Shown piece by piece: positions 8,176 through 17,222 of a stretch of DNA of 55,116 nucleotides (positions are counted from its first letter, which is position 1; the number at the start of each line of letters is the position of its first letter). The DNA is from a virus. The notes below the pieces were generated by a model, which did no database searches, was not told the origin of the DNA, and worked only from the letters and a program-made list of their open reading frames with translations. The stretch is taken from IMG/VR virus record IMGVR_UViG_3300012930_000005, positions 1-55,116 of that record. One strand, written 5' to 3'. Both the position numbers and the translations under genes were made by a program.

Positions 8176-11100
8176 ATGAAATTCCGCATCATCTTTGCGT
8201 TACTGATGCTTTCGGTGTTTGGAGGAGTCGCACACTCCCAGGCACAGATTCGATACAACGGGTTGTGCTCGGCAAATGGTCTTCAGGTCACAACGCAAGG
8301 ATTGAAGTCTACCGGATACTTTGAATCTGCTTATCCCAGGTGCTTGGTGCGTGTCTTCGTTCACGGATCGAGCACGTTGGCGCCTATCACGACAAACGGG
8401 ACGGTACCCCTACCCAATCCATTCACGGCGGAAGCAGATGCCTCGTTCGCCTTCTATGCCTCGAATACCACTCACTACGACATCACGATGAGCGGTGCTG
8501 GCATGGTGACGACCACAATCTCTGATGTAGCGCTTCCGGGTGCTGGTGGTGGAGGTATCCTTCCACAGTCGGCCCCATTGCAGCCAGGTAACGCCCTGGG
8601 GAGCTACGACGCCACAACTGGACTGTTTACCTACACACCGGCCTCAGGAGGCGGAGGAGCCCCTGCAGGAAGCGTTCTGGACATACAAATCAAGAGCACA
8701 GCGACGACATTCGGGAATGTAGCTGGACTGGCGGCAATTCCGAACGGAGGTCTGGGAGTCGGTTTGAACAATCCTACGAACCCAGACCTTACCTTCGGGT
8801 ACTTCAGCGCCAAGAATCCGAACGGAAACTGCAACGTCAAGCTGTGGGACAGTAGCAGCACGTCCACGGGTAACGGGTTCAACAACGCGCTTGGAGCCGG
8901 TTGCAACAACCTGCAGCAGTTTCCAGACGACGTAAAGTCGGATGATCTACCGGCAGGACAGACTTACCCTGGACCGCAGGTATGGCAGCATCACGAAGGA
9001 CCAGGCTACAACTGGAACCAGTACTACAACTCGATTCTGGCGAAGAGAGAGCACTACAACCTGAGTACACGCATCTACCCTGATTCGGCCGGAACAGAGC
9101 AGATCACAGAAGACTTCGCACCAGGTTGGAACTTCGGCAACGTCTCGAACGTGACTGGAAACCTCTGGTCTACGACGAAGATGATGAACAGCGTCACCCA
9201 GTTCCTAAATGCCGGTATCAAACAGATGTGGGCAGGAGTGAACTTCTGTAACGGTGGAGGCGATTGCTCGACAAGCTACACCTACACTCACTGCAACGGA
9301 TGGACACCTGACGCCTCGGGTGAAGGTTGCGGAGGAAGCACGCAGCAAGTCTTCGAAGAGAACATTGATTACATCCGTGCGATCACCTCTTCTTCGACTC
9401 TGCCGGATGGATCTACGCAGATCATCTCGAACATCTTGGATGGAAACCCAGGAGCCCAGAGAATCGCTCTGAGCTTGGCAGCGATCAACGTTGTTGCTAT
9501 CGCGTCAGGAGAAACACCGTACAACGGGTTCACGGAGTACTCTCTGCAGTCAGGAACGTTGACCGGATCTGCTGGCATCTTGGCCGGTGTAGTGACTGCA
9601 ACGAACTCGGACTATGCGAACACGCAGACCTTCTACCGAAGCGATACGGCGACGATGGCGGTCGTCACAACAGCTATCCCAGTAGGAACTCAGTACGGAT
9701 GCGCGTTCGGATCATTCTTCAGCGAGAACGTAACCTTCACCGGGATAAGCAATCCTTCTGGAGGGAACCAGACCTTGACGTTTCGTCACCGATACCCATA
9801 CAACGGTCAGACGATGATGGCTGCTGGCAACTGCCAGTACTTGTCAATGTCTCTGGATGAGGGTGCGTACGGTCTACGCGAGTCGTTCCCGATGATATCA
9901 ATCGATGCGACTCACTTCGTATCGCAGCGCTATGGATATGGTTCTCACACACCGCTGACAAAGATCTTCCAGGTTGGCTCTGCAAAGCTTCCAGATCCAG
10001 CATTCCCCACGGTGGATGTACAGAGACTAGCGAACGGAGACACGTATGTAACGGTGAATCCGCAGGTAGCAGGTTCCTACGTACCAGGGACACAGCTCAC
10101 CACGTTCTGTTCGTCTGATTCATCCTTCAACGGACAGTTCACGGCCGCATTTGTATCACCCGTGGCCGACGCCGGTGGAAACTACTACATCCAATATCCG
10201 ACGAGCGCAACGAGCGTAGCGTCCTGCCCTGCAGCGAACGCAACCATCACTCTCTTCGGTCTGAACGGAGGTCACATCTACAACGGAGCTGAAGTCATCC
10301 ACGTAGACCTGAGCACCGGCCAGGACGTGTTGACGCTCGAACAGAACAGCACAGCATGGGTACCGGGTCAGCAGATCGACGTAGCGCATGGGATGAACCT
10401 CCAGATGCACAACGCAACGGATCAGACTACGCAGCTCTCGGTAGACTCTTCTGGCGGTAACAACGTGTTCACGCACTTCGTGAATGGAACCCAGGCACAG
10501 CTTGAACAGTGGGGCGGCATGAACGCTCTCGATCTAGCTCTGATGCGTGGTAACGGTGGACAGCGGCCGGTACCGAACTACATGGTGTTCCACATGCCCA
10601 TCAACAACCTCTTCAACGTGGTTGATTCACCGGACCACGGGTCTACGAAGTTCATCTTCGCTTGCTATGGATTCACCAGCGATCTAGCAACGAACTGCGG
10701 TAGGACACCAGACTTCAACCTCTTCAACTTCGAAGGTAAGGCGGCGAACGGAAACCTGGTTGGTACGACGATGACCTTCTCCCCGTCAACGTCCAGGTTC
10801 GCAATCAGAGCGCAGCTCATGGACTTCTCTTCTACGAACTTCCAGGTGGACGAAAACGTCGGCGTAAAGATCGTTCTCCCACCGACTGCCGTCAACACTG
10901 TACCTCTCACGTTGACGAGTCAGCAGACGAATGCAGGTAATGCCGGTATCAGCATGACGTTGAGTGCAGAGCACGACTTGCTGATGGGATACTTCGGACC
11001 TGGCAATGGAGCAGGGCTCGCAGGGACATACGGATTCTTCGATCAGAACAACCAGTGGTTCTCATGGAACTCGAATCAACTTAGTGATTTCTGTTTGGGT

Positions 11101-11334
11101 ACACCGTTGTCAGGTGGTAACGTAGCAGCTTGCACGGGCGCTCCGTGGATCTTCAACAAGTCTGCGAACACTACAACGCTCACTGGAACGTTGGCCGCAG
11201 GAACAGCAGTTACAGCCCCGAATCTGATCCAAGTTACGAGTGCAGTACAGCCGAGCGGTTGCTCGCTAACTGCAGGAAAGTTCGTTCAGGCAACCATCAA
11301 CGGAGTGTCTGTAAACATACCGGTGTGCAACTAA
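8176..11334 (+). CDS. Large secreted tail-spike-like protein with signal peptide
   Basis: At 1052 residues. It begins with a clear Sec signal peptide (MKFRIIFALLMLSVFGG, cleavage near HSQA-Q), chosen because GGGGGATAGGC precedes this ATG. Residues about 25-115 form a domain shared with the next gene (both have C-LV-V-VH, then PNPFTA and FYAS..HYD). The long body is Asn/Gly/Thr-rich and beta-type, with many Cys, as in spikes and extracellular enzymes. The last residues are IPVCN, so a Cys lies two from the end, as in its neighbours. No hydrolase motif was recognised. A Sec signal on a virion protein is unusual; a periplasmic, exported or host-modifying role is an alternative. Confidence 0.6.
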   Translation: MKFRIIFALLMLSVFGGVAHSQAQIRYNGLCSANGLQVTTQGLKSTGYFESAYPRCLVRVFVHGSSTLAPITTNGTVPLPNPFTAEADASFAFYASNTTHYDITMSGAGMVTTTISDVALPGAGGGGILPQSAPLQPGNALGSYDATTGLFTYTPASGGGGAPAGSVLDIQIKSTATTFGNVAGLAAIPNGGLGVGLNNPTNPDLTFGYFSAKNPNGNCNVKLWDSSSTSTGNGFNNALGAGCNNLQQFPDDVKSDDLPAGQTYPGPQVWQHHEGPGYNWNQYYNSILAKREHYNLSTRIYPDSAGTEQITEDFAPGWNFGNVSNVTGNLWSTTKMMNSVTQFLNAGIKQMWAGVNFCNGGGDCSTSYTYTHCNGWTPDASGEGCGGSTQQVFEENIDYIRAITSSSTLPDGSTQIISNILDGNPGAQRIALSLAAINVVAIASGETPYNGFTEYSLQSGTLTGSAGILAGVVTATNSDYANTQTFYRSDTATMAVVTTAIPVGTQYGCAFGSFFSENVTFTGISNPSGGNQTLTFRHRYPYNGQTMMAAGNCQYLSMSLDEGAYGLRESFPMISIDATHFVSQRYGYGSHTPLTKIFQVGSAKLPDPAFPTVDVQRLANGDTYVTVNPQVAGSYVPGTQLTTFCSSDSSFNGQFTAAFVSPVADAGGNYYIQYPTSATSVASCPAANATITLFGLNGGHIYNGAEVIHVDLSTGQDVLTLEQNSTAWVPGQQIDVAHGMNLQMHNATDQTTQLSVDSSGGNNVFTHFVNGTQAQLEQWGGMNALDLALMRGNGGQRPVPNYMVFHMPINNLFNVVDSPDHGSTKFIFACYGFTSDLATNCGRTPDFNLFNFEGKAANGNLVGTTMTFSPSTSRFAIRAQLMDFSSTNFQVDENVGVKIVLPPTAVNTVPLTLTSQQTNAGNAGISMTLSAEHDLLMGYFGPGNGAGLAGTYGFFDQNNQWFSWNSNQLSDFCLGTPLSGGNVAACTGAPWIFNKSANTTTLTGTLAAGTAVTAPNLIQVTSAVQPSGCSLTAGKFVQATINGVSVNIPVCN

Positions 11335-12779
11335 TGAAGAAGCTCCTACAATTCGCGTTCCTGATCACCTTCTCTTCCCTGTGTTATGCCCAGAACTTGA
11401 ACTACAACGGAAGCTGCAGCCAGGGCTCAGTCAAAGCTCTTACCAGTGGTTCTCCATCATCGAACTACCTCCAAAGCGCTGTACCGGGATGCTTGGTTAG
11501 CGTATACGTCCATAGTTCACAGGTACTAGCGGCGATCTTTATCGAAGATGGAACGCCGAAACCGAATCCCTTTACCGCACAGAGCAACGCTGCGTTCAAC
11601 TTCTACGCATCGTCTAATTCGCACTACGACGTAACGATGCGAGCGTCTGGGATGACGACCACGACACTCACAGATGTCTCGCTAGGATCTGGAGGAGCTG
11701 GAGGTTCAGTTACGAGCGTGAGCGGTGGCGTAGGTGGTGGCATGACGGTGAACGTAGCTAATCCCACCACAACGCCTAACATCACAGTTGCCGCAGATGG
11801 TAGTCACTACATCCCGAACACCGGCGACGTGTCGAATTGGAATGGCAAGGTGAATCGTACTGGCGATACGATGACGGGACCGCTGAACATAGCAGCCTTC
11901 CCAGTCAATTCGACGGAAGTAACGAACAAGAACTATGTGGATACGCTGAACGCACAGGCTCAAGCTGCAGCGGCCGCAGCTCAGGCAACAGCGAATGCAG
12001 CTCAACCACAGTCACAAAAGAACCAGGTGAATGGATATGCAGGACTGGATGCAACAGCTCGCGTACCACGCGCCTTCCTTCCCAACGCTATCGCATACAC
12101 CGATACAGCGAACGCATTCAGTCAAAGCCAGTCGATAACAGGAAACCTCTCTGCATCGGGAGATGTGAAAGGTGGAACAGTTTCAGGTGGAGCGCTTGGG
12201 AACGTTAGGATGATGAACACTCCTATCGGGACTGCTATAAGCTGTTTGACGCTGAACGGATCGTGCTCTACCGCAGGTGTTGGTGCAGTAGGTTTGATCT
12301 ACAACAACACGGTTCCGAATGATCTTGTACTCGCCTATGGAGTGTCAGGACATCTATCGATTCAAAATAACGGAGTCGGAGCGGTCAATCAATTTATCTT
12401 CGACAGTGTAGGAAACCTGACTATACCTGGCGTTGTTGGTGGAGGATTCATTTCTTCCGGTACGACTACCGGACCTATCGCCATCTCCGCTTTCAACTGT
12501 GGACCGGGAAACCAGAACTGCAGGAATTACACCGGACAGTTCACAACCCAATTCAACGGTACCGGCGCTGCAGGGCAGGTAGGTACGATCACGTTCGCTC
12601 CAGCAGCACTCAGTACACAGATGTGTCTGGTGAACGGAGTCACGAGCACTCCGAATATCGCAGCGCTCGATATAGCTGTGTCTGGAACCACGAATACCGT
12701 TTATACGTTCAACCTCGTCAACGGAGCGGCAAACACTGCAGGGGCAATCCTTACCGTAAAGTACATCTGTTCGTTCTAG
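11334..12779 (+). CDS. Secreted tail-fibre-like protein, paralogue of the preceding N-terminus
   Basis: At 481 residues, coupled by TAATG to the previous gene. It has a Sec signal peptide (MKKLLQFAFLITFSSLCYA-Q). Residues 20-115 repeat the N-terminal domain of the preceding protein, followed by a Gly linker and, near residue 170-240, a fibre-like block (MTGPLNIAAFPVNSTEVTNK, then an Ala/Gln coiled coil) typical of tail-fibre trimerising regions. The C-terminal 60 residues form a small Cys-bounded beta domain (MCLV to KYICSF) also present downstream. A fibre role is likely. Confidence 0.65.
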   Translation: MKKLLQFAFLITFSSLCYAQNLNYNGSCSQGSVKALTSGSPSSNYLQSAVPGCLVSVYVHSSQVLAAIFIEDGTPKPNPFTAQSNAAFNFYASSNSHYDVTMRASGMTTTTLTDVSLGSGGAGGSVTSVSGGVGGGMTVNVANPTTTPNITVAADGSHYIPNTGDVSNWNGKVNRTGDTMTGPLNIAAFPVNSTEVTNKNYVDTLNAQAQAAAAAAQATANAAQPQSQKNQVNGYAGLDATARVPRAFLPNAIAYTDTANAFSQSQSITGNLSASGDVKGGTVSGGALGNVRMMNTPIGTAISCLTLNGSCSTAGVGAVGLIYNNTVPNDLVLAYGVSGHLSIQNNGVGAVNQFIFDSVGNLTIPGVVGGGFISSGTTTGPIAISAFNCGPGNQNCRNYTGQFTTQFNGTGAAGQVGTITFAPAALSTQMCLVNGVTSTPNIAALDIAVSGTTNTVYTFNLVNGAANTAGAILTVKYICSF

Positions 12780-12805
12780 AGCATCTGAAGTTATAGGGAA
12801 TCGAC

Positions 12806-14440
12806 ATGAATATAAAAAATACAATACGATGCACACTTCTTCTCTTATTCGGCGGTCTGGAAAGTTACGCGCAGAGCAATCCTAAGCCAGCAGGAGCATA
12901 CATCAACGCTGGTGCAGGATGGACACCATTACTCGGTACAGCAACAGCCGGAGCGATCACGTATAACCCTGTACCTACAGCTTTGTTCATCTACAACACC
13001 AGCTTGGCTAAATGGGTTCCTTGGGATGGAACGAGCAGTGGTGGAGGAGGCACAGGGACAGTAACGAGTGTCTCTGCCACCGGTAATGCATTGGTGGCGG
13101 TGAACGTCACCGACCCAACGACGACACCATTGATTGTATTGACGCTTCCGAACCAAAACGCCAATAGCGTTTTCGGGAACTTTACAGGATCGAGCGCGGT
13201 TCCTACTTTTTCGTCTACCCCGCAATTCAACGGCGCAAATATCACCGGTTTGAACTTCACTCAAATCGGCGGCTCGGCCTCTATTGCACAGCTCCCGGCC
13301 ACGGTAATCCAGACAGTGGGAACTGCTACTGCCAATGTGATTCTCAAGCGAACCACTAGCAATACTGCGACCGACTCATCCTTGACAGACAACGGGACAA
13401 CCATAACGACGACTGAGGCTATAAATGCAGGAGCGGTAGCTACCACTGGCAACATCACGGCGCAAGGAACGGTGAACTCTACAGCCAACACAAGTCCGGC
13501 AAGTATCACAAACTCCGGTGTGGCCCTATCGGCATCTCCTACGGTTGCCGATGTTGTCTATTACGATGCAAGTCGAACTACGAATAACCACGTTGCAGAC
13601 GCTCTCTGGTTGAGTGGTTCATATTCGCTTCGATTCAAAAGCGATGACCAAGCCAGTGCAACTACCTTCTTCGCGGCTGCAGGCGGTCAGGCATCTGGCA
13701 TAACAGGTATCACCTCAAGTAGCGGCACAGGAACGTGGACGCACACTGGACCGTTTACGGCTACAGGGAACATCACAGCACCATCCTTCATCGGCAACGC
13801 TTCGTCAGCTACGAACCTACCTGGTGGGCTCCTGGGCTCCATGCCCTATCAGTCGGCCGCGTCAACTACTGCAATGCTCGCTGGAAGCACCTCTTCAGCG
13901 ATTGCAGTGCTCACTCAGCAAGGCAACGGAACGATCAGTGCAATTCCAGCATGGAACGCTGCTACCGGAACAGGTTTGGTAGTATTCGCAACTTCACCAA
14001 CCATCGCAACACCTACGCTTACAGGAACCACGAACAGTGGACCGATAACAGCGAACGGAGCCCTGACGACAAACCTGAGCTTGGTATCCACTCGGGCGAC
14101 CGGCACAGCTCCTCTGACCGTAACCTCCGTCACTCCAGTAGCGAATATGGTAGTGGCGAAACATCCAACCGCTCTGTATTGCGGAACGGCAGCGGCTTGT
14201 ACCGCAACCGCCGCACTCAACAGTCAGATGGTCTATGGATCAGCCACACTCACAACTGGAGCGGTAACAGTCACGGGAATATCACCAGCGTTCGCAGATA
14301 CAGCGTATATCTGCACGGTTACTTCGAAGACAACATCTAGCGCAGCAATCTTCAATGTACAAAACGTATCGACATCCTCTTTCACCATCAACGGGAGCGG
14401 TTCCGCTGGTGACGTAGTAGGTTACATTTGCGTTCGTTGA
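12806..14440 (+). CDS. Secreted fibre-like protein with C-terminal Cys-bounded domain
   Basis: At 544 residues. Signal peptide MNIKNTIRCTLLLLFGG with probable cleavage at YA-Q. Then a short domain (AYINAGAGWTPLLGTA), a Gly linker, and long Thr/Ser/Ala-rich beta repeats. The last 45 residues (YICTVTS to VGYICVR) match the ends of the proteins at 11334 and 14462, with one Cys at each end. It ends in TGA; read-through would run in frame into the next gene, but the latter has its own signal peptide. Probably a fibre subunit. Confidence 0.6.
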   Translation: MNIKNTIRCTLLLLFGGLESYAQSNPKPAGAYINAGAGWTPLLGTATAGAITYNPVPTALFIYNTSLAKWVPWDGTSSGGGGTGTVTSVSATGNALVAVNVTDPTTTPLIVLTLPNQNANSVFGNFTGSSAVPTFSSTPQFNGANITGLNFTQIGGSASIAQLPATVIQTVGTATANVILKRTTSNTATDSSLTDNGTTITTTEAINAGAVATTGNITAQGTVNSTANTSPASITNSGVALSASPTVADVVYYDASRTTNNHVADALWLSGSYSLRFKSDDQASATTFFAAAGGQASGITGITSSSGTGTWTHTGPFTATGNITAPSFIGNASSATNLPGGLLGSMPYQSAASTTAMLAGSTSSAIAVLTQQGNGTISAIPAWNAATGTGLVVFATSPTIATPTLTGTTNSGPITANGALTTNLSLVSTRATGTAPLTVTSVTPVANMVVAKHPTALYCGTAAACTATAALNSQMVYGSATLTTGAVTVTGISPAFADTAYICTVTSKTTSSAAIFNVQNVSTSSFTINGSGSAGDVVGYICVR

Positions 14441-14461
14441 CAAAGTACGACGGGGCACAAC

Positions 14462-14803
14462 ATGAAAAACCGAATCTTACTGAGTATTTGCATCATCATT
14501 ATCTACGCCTTGGGTCGAATAGCTTTCCGTCCACTGGAGAAGGTCTTAGCTGACTCTCCGAACGCGGATCTAGTAGGCTCTCTCACGGTAGCCTCTGGAG
14601 CGACAACAGCAGCAACACCATATACGTTCGCTCATGCTGGAACACACATATGCGTGATATCAACACAGACGGCGACAGCGAGCGTTCTTTCTGCATCTGG
14701 ACCGCTCGTACCGCAAGTAACATCAACGACTCTCAATGTTCAATTTGCTAACGCCGTGGCATCAGCTACGGTCGTGGGGTATATCTGTCATGGAACGTTC
14801 TAG
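14462..14803 (+). CDS. Short secreted protein with the same Cys-bounded domain
   Basis: At 113 residues: an N-terminal hydrophobic signal or anchor (LLSICIIIIYALG), a spacer, then essentially only the terminal domain seen in the two preceding genes (THICVIS to VGYICHGTF, the Cys residues about 50 apart). It looks like a minimal, stand-alone version of that domain. The ribosome binding site is weak (CGGGGCACAAC). The next gene begins within its last codons. Confidence 0.65.
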   Translation: MKNRILLSICIIIIYALGRIAFRPLEKVLADSPNADLVGSLTVASGATTAATPYTFAHAGTHICVISTQTATASVLSASGPLVPQVTSTTLNVQFANAVASATVVGYICHGTF

Positions 14804-15725
14804 ACTTATCAAAATCTCGGTTGGTTTCATCTTCTTCGCGTTCGCTCTCGCGCTCACGATACCCCTCCATTCACAGCAAGGTATTCTCAGTACTCGAACC
14901 ATCGGAAGCATCGGCGTAAATGCCGGTCAGCCTGTCTACAGCGTTGCTTGCACGACGAGCGTCTACCTCTGCGTTATACCGACAGATGGAACCCAGGCCT
15001 CTGCTGGTCTAGCGCTCGATACAGGTAATCCTGGCGAGCTCACAACCATCGTGACCTACGGACGTGCTCCGTGTGTCTATGACAACACCCCGATTCAAGG
15101 AAACATCGCTATCGTCGGTAATGGGGTTTGCCACGACAGTGGATTTACGAACCTCGCCAACATCTCGAACACACAGCTTGTATCAGGGAAGATCCTTCAA
15201 GTTCTGAGCCCCACCACGGCGCTCACGAACTTCCTCTGCCCTGGTTGTACAGGGAACCTGATCGAAGTCTCAACGATCAAACAGGCAGATCTGACAACGT
15301 ATATTCAGGCACACCAGCTTACGAGTGCCGGTCCTACTGGGCCAACGGGTGCGACAGGTGCTACTGGAGCAACTGGAACTACCGGCGCAACGGGTCCAGC
15401 GGGAGTCCTTTACTACAACTCGGCCGGTGCAGTAGCGAATATGAAGTGCTTCAATTCGGGAGCGTTCACTACCACCACATCAGGAACCTGGACGATGAGC
15501 TTCTCAGCCGCCAGCATAACTACGATTCGGAAGGTGAATGCGATGCCTATTTCACCGGCGACAACCAACGCCACGGATCAATATGTCGCCATCGTGAATC
15601 CAATCTCAGGATCTACTATTTCAGGCAAGGTTGTGTCTGGAACAGGAATCCTCTTACTCGGAGCTTCTTCGCTTATTCCGATAACGGTCGCTGCTACCAT
15701 TTATGTGGAAGTTTGCGGGACGTAA
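14790..15725 (+). CDS. Secreted collagen-like fibre protein
   Basis: At 311 residues, overlapping the previous gene by 14 bases. N-terminal signal or anchor (VGFIFFAFALALTIPL, then HSQQ). Around residues 180-205 lies a Gly-X-Y run (GPTGPTGATGATGATGTTG), the collagen-like trimerising element of many phage fibres. The end is a beta domain (TIYVEVCGT) with a Cys three from the C-terminus. The start at 14790 is chosen because it begins the hydrophobic signal; the ribosome binding site is poor and translation is probably coupled. Confidence 0.65.
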   Translation: MERSRLIKISVGFIFFAFALALTIPLHSQQGILSTRTIGSIGVNAGQPVYSVACTTSVYLCVIPTDGTQASAGLALDTGNPGELTTIVTYGRAPCVYDNTPIQGNIAIVGNGVCHDSGFTNLANISNTQLVSGKILQVLSPTTALTNFLCPGCTGNLIEVSTIKQADLTTYIQAHQLTSAGPTGPTGATGATGATGTTGATGPAGVLYYNSAGAVANMKCFNSGAFTTTTSGTWTMSFSAASITTIRKVNAMPISPATTNATDQYVAIVNPISGSTISGKVVSGTGILLLGASSLIPITVAATIYVEVCGT

Positions 15726-15803
15726 AACTGGAGTCTCTTGTTACACTTTGCGTAAAAGAACAATCTCCGCAGTAGAGCAAAATTACGGAATGGGGCCATT
15801 GCC

Positions 15804-16091
15804 TTGGCAAATTCAGAGAATCCTTCTATCGGCGAAATTCTCACGCGGCTTGGTGATCTAGAGGTTGAACAGGCCACTTTCGCAGCTCATCAGGAATGGG
15901 CGACCGGGAGAATAAAGAAGCATGACAAGGATCTCTACGAGGGTAATGGTTTGCCAGCTATAACTCAAAGGCTGTCAACCCTGGAGATGATCGCAGGGAT
16001 GGCTAAAGCTATGGTGGGACTCGCAGCGCTGAATACGATTGCGCTGTTCGTGTTCCTTTTCAAATTCTGGGTGAGTAAAGGGGGGAAGTAA
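15804..16091 (+). CDS. Holin-like small membrane protein
   Basis: At 95 residues. A soluble helical N-terminal part (residues 1-60; LTRLGDLEVEQATFAAHQEW, with heptad-like spacing) is followed by one C-terminal membrane helix (MVGLAALNTIALFVFLFKFW) and a short basic end. This layout resembles XhlA-type holin partners. The TTG start at 15804 is uncertain: an ATT six bases earlier sits nearer to a GGAATGGGG site. Location next to the endolysin supports a lysis role. Confidence 0.55.
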   Translation: MANSENPSIGEILTRLGDLEVEQATFAAHQEWATGRIKKHDKDLYEGNGLPAITQRLSTLEMIAGMAKAMVGLAALNTIALFVFLFKFWVSKGGK

Positions 16092-16098
16092 TCCCCCC
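16080..16098. terminator. Bidirectional GC hairpin between convergent genes
   Basis: GGGGGG (16080-16085) and CCCCCC (16093-16098) enclose the stop codon of the holin-like gene. The flanks are AAA and TCTCTT. It would end rightward transcription and the leftward two-gene cassette. Confidence 0.6.
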
Positions 16099-16105
16099 TC
16101 TCTTG

Positions 16106-16246
16106 CTACCCACCGTGACCAGGTCGCGGTGTTGGTTCGCCGGAATCGTCGGCTGTTGCGGCGGTAGAAGACTCGTCCGTTTCGCACTCTTCTGCGTCAA
16201 CTTCCTTCTCTTCTTCAGGCTTGTGCTCGTGCTCGTGCTTACTCAT
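16106..16246 (-). CDS. Small acidic protein of the leftward cassette
   Basis: A 46-residue His/Glu/Asp-rich protein (MSKHEHEHKPEEEKEV) with a Pro/Gly end. The start follows AAAGGA. It overlaps the end of the upstream membrane-protein gene by 8 bases, so the two are co-translated. Such an acidic and His-rich peptide might bind metal or basic proteins. No family recognised. Confidence 0.6.
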   Translation of the reverse strand: MSKHEHEHKPEEEKEVDAEECETDESSTAATADDSGEPTPRPGHGG

Positions 16247-16685
16247 ATTGTTGGTCCTTTCCGGGCTTGATAAATAGGAAAGCCGCTGTCCAGAGGATAA
16301 AGCAAGCAAGGTTGAAAAGGTTCAACACCTCATGACCTTGCTGGAATGTATCGTCTGTGACGAAGTGTTTGGAGAGATAGACAACGAGCTTCATCACCAG
16401 GAAAGCAACCATCGGAATCCAGACGTACCAGATATCCTGCTTTCTGCATTCCCAGATAGCAACCATGTAAAGAGCGATGTTTATGATGCCGATGGTGAAC
16501 ACCGCGGTGAAGTATTCCCAAGATCCTCTCCCGTAAACGGACAGGATTCCGATGAAGAAAACAGTCTCCATCAGATCTGCAAGGATCACGGCCGGAAAGC
16601 TCAGGAGCCTCCAGCGACGACGGTACAGCGTGAGCAGGATTACGAAGTGCAGAATATTTACTAATGCCCAGAGTGCATTATCCAT
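16239..16685 (-). CDS. Polytopic membrane protein of the leftward cassette
   Basis: At 148 residues with about five membrane helices (ALVNILHFVILLTLY, VILADLMETVFFIGILSVY, FTIGIINIALYMVAIW, WIPMVAFLVMKLVVY, LFNLACFILWTAAFLFI) and a short charged C-terminus. It will sit in the host inner membrane. It lies on the opposite strand inside the late operon, back to back with the endolysin gene. This placement is typical of morons, for example superinfection-exclusion or host-modifying proteins. The function is unknown. Confidence 0.65.
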   Translation of the reverse strand: MDNALWALVNILHFVILLTLYRRRWRLLSFPAVILADLMETVFFIGILSVYGRGSWEYFTAVFTIGIINIALYMVAIWECRKQDIWYVWIPMVAFLVMKLVVYLSKHFVTDDTFQQGHEVLNLFNLACFILWTAAFLFIKPGKDQQYE

Positions 16686-16715
16686 GCGAAGATGATAGTT
16701 GAAGCGGGGAAGAAA

Positions 16716-17222
16716 ATGGATATTACCAGCGAAACTCGTTTGTCGCAAGTTGACCCTGTTCTGGAGAAGAAGGTTCACATTGCGGTCGCACAGATCGCTC
16801 TCGAACACGGTATTGAGGTTCATGTTGCACAAGCTCTCCGTTCTGTAGCGGACCAGGATGCGCTCTACGCCAAGGGAAGGACGGTACTCAAAGATGCAAG
16901 CGGGAAGGCAGTCCATATCGTCACGTACGCGAGAGGCGGATACAGCTCGCACAACTTCGGTTTGGCAGTCGATCTTGTCCCAGGGGTACTTGGCAAGATC
17001 GTTTGGACTCCCAACTGGGACTCCGAAGATCCAGCCTATGGGTATATGGCAAGCGCTTGCAAAGCCGCAGGGTTGAAGTGGGGCGGTGACTGGATAGGAA
17101 AAAAGAAAGACTTGCCTCACTTCTACATCGGACCGGACACCCCAACTGATCTAATGCGTCTAGCCCTGAACGTCCACGGTTTGCAGTATGTGTGGGACCA
17201 GGTAGCGGCAGGGACTTACTAA
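16716..17222 (+). CDS. Endolysin, M15-family (VanY-like) peptidase
   Basis: At 168 residues from the chosen start. Hydrolyses a peptide bond in peptidoglycan at the end of infection. Seen: ALRSVADQDALYAKGR near residue 40, the metal motif SxHxxGxAxD (SSHNFGLAVD, residues 77-86) and LPHF with the third zinc ligand His135. Together His79, Asp86 and His135 are the expected zinc ligands. No signal peptide, so it should need a holin, consistent with the holin-like gene upstream. The ATG at 16716 follows GGGGAAG; an upstream ATG at 16692 has no such site. Confidence 0.88.
   Translation: MDITSETRLSQVDPVLEKKVHIAVAQIALEHGIEVHVAQALRSVADQDALYAKGRTVLKDASGKAVHIVTYARGGYSSHNFGLAVDLVPGVLGKIVWTPNWDSEDPAYGYMASACKAAGLKWGGDWIGKKKDLPHFYIGPDTPTDLMRLALNVHGLQYVWDQVAAGTY
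16720..16748 (-). promoter_or_regulatory. Candidate leftward promoter for the membrane-protein cassette
   Basis: On the minus strand, TTGCGA, a 17-base spacer and TAATAT, each hexamer matching consensus at four positions. It lies inside the 5' end of the endolysin gene and would start transcription about 25-30 bases before the membrane-protein start. Confidence 0.35.

Noticed and set aside
12806-14803. Read-through fusion of 12806 with 14462
   Set aside because: The genes are in frame across one TGA, but the second has its own signal peptide and start, so two proteins are more likely.
15332-15405. Gly-Thr/Ala run as a CRISPR or satellite repeat
   Set aside because: The repeated DNA simply encodes a collagen-like Gly-X-Y run in the fibre protein.
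16686-17120. Minus-strand extension of the leftward membrane protein over the endolysin
   Set aside because: The endolysin frame has clear M15 motifs; the minus-strand extension has no recognisable features.
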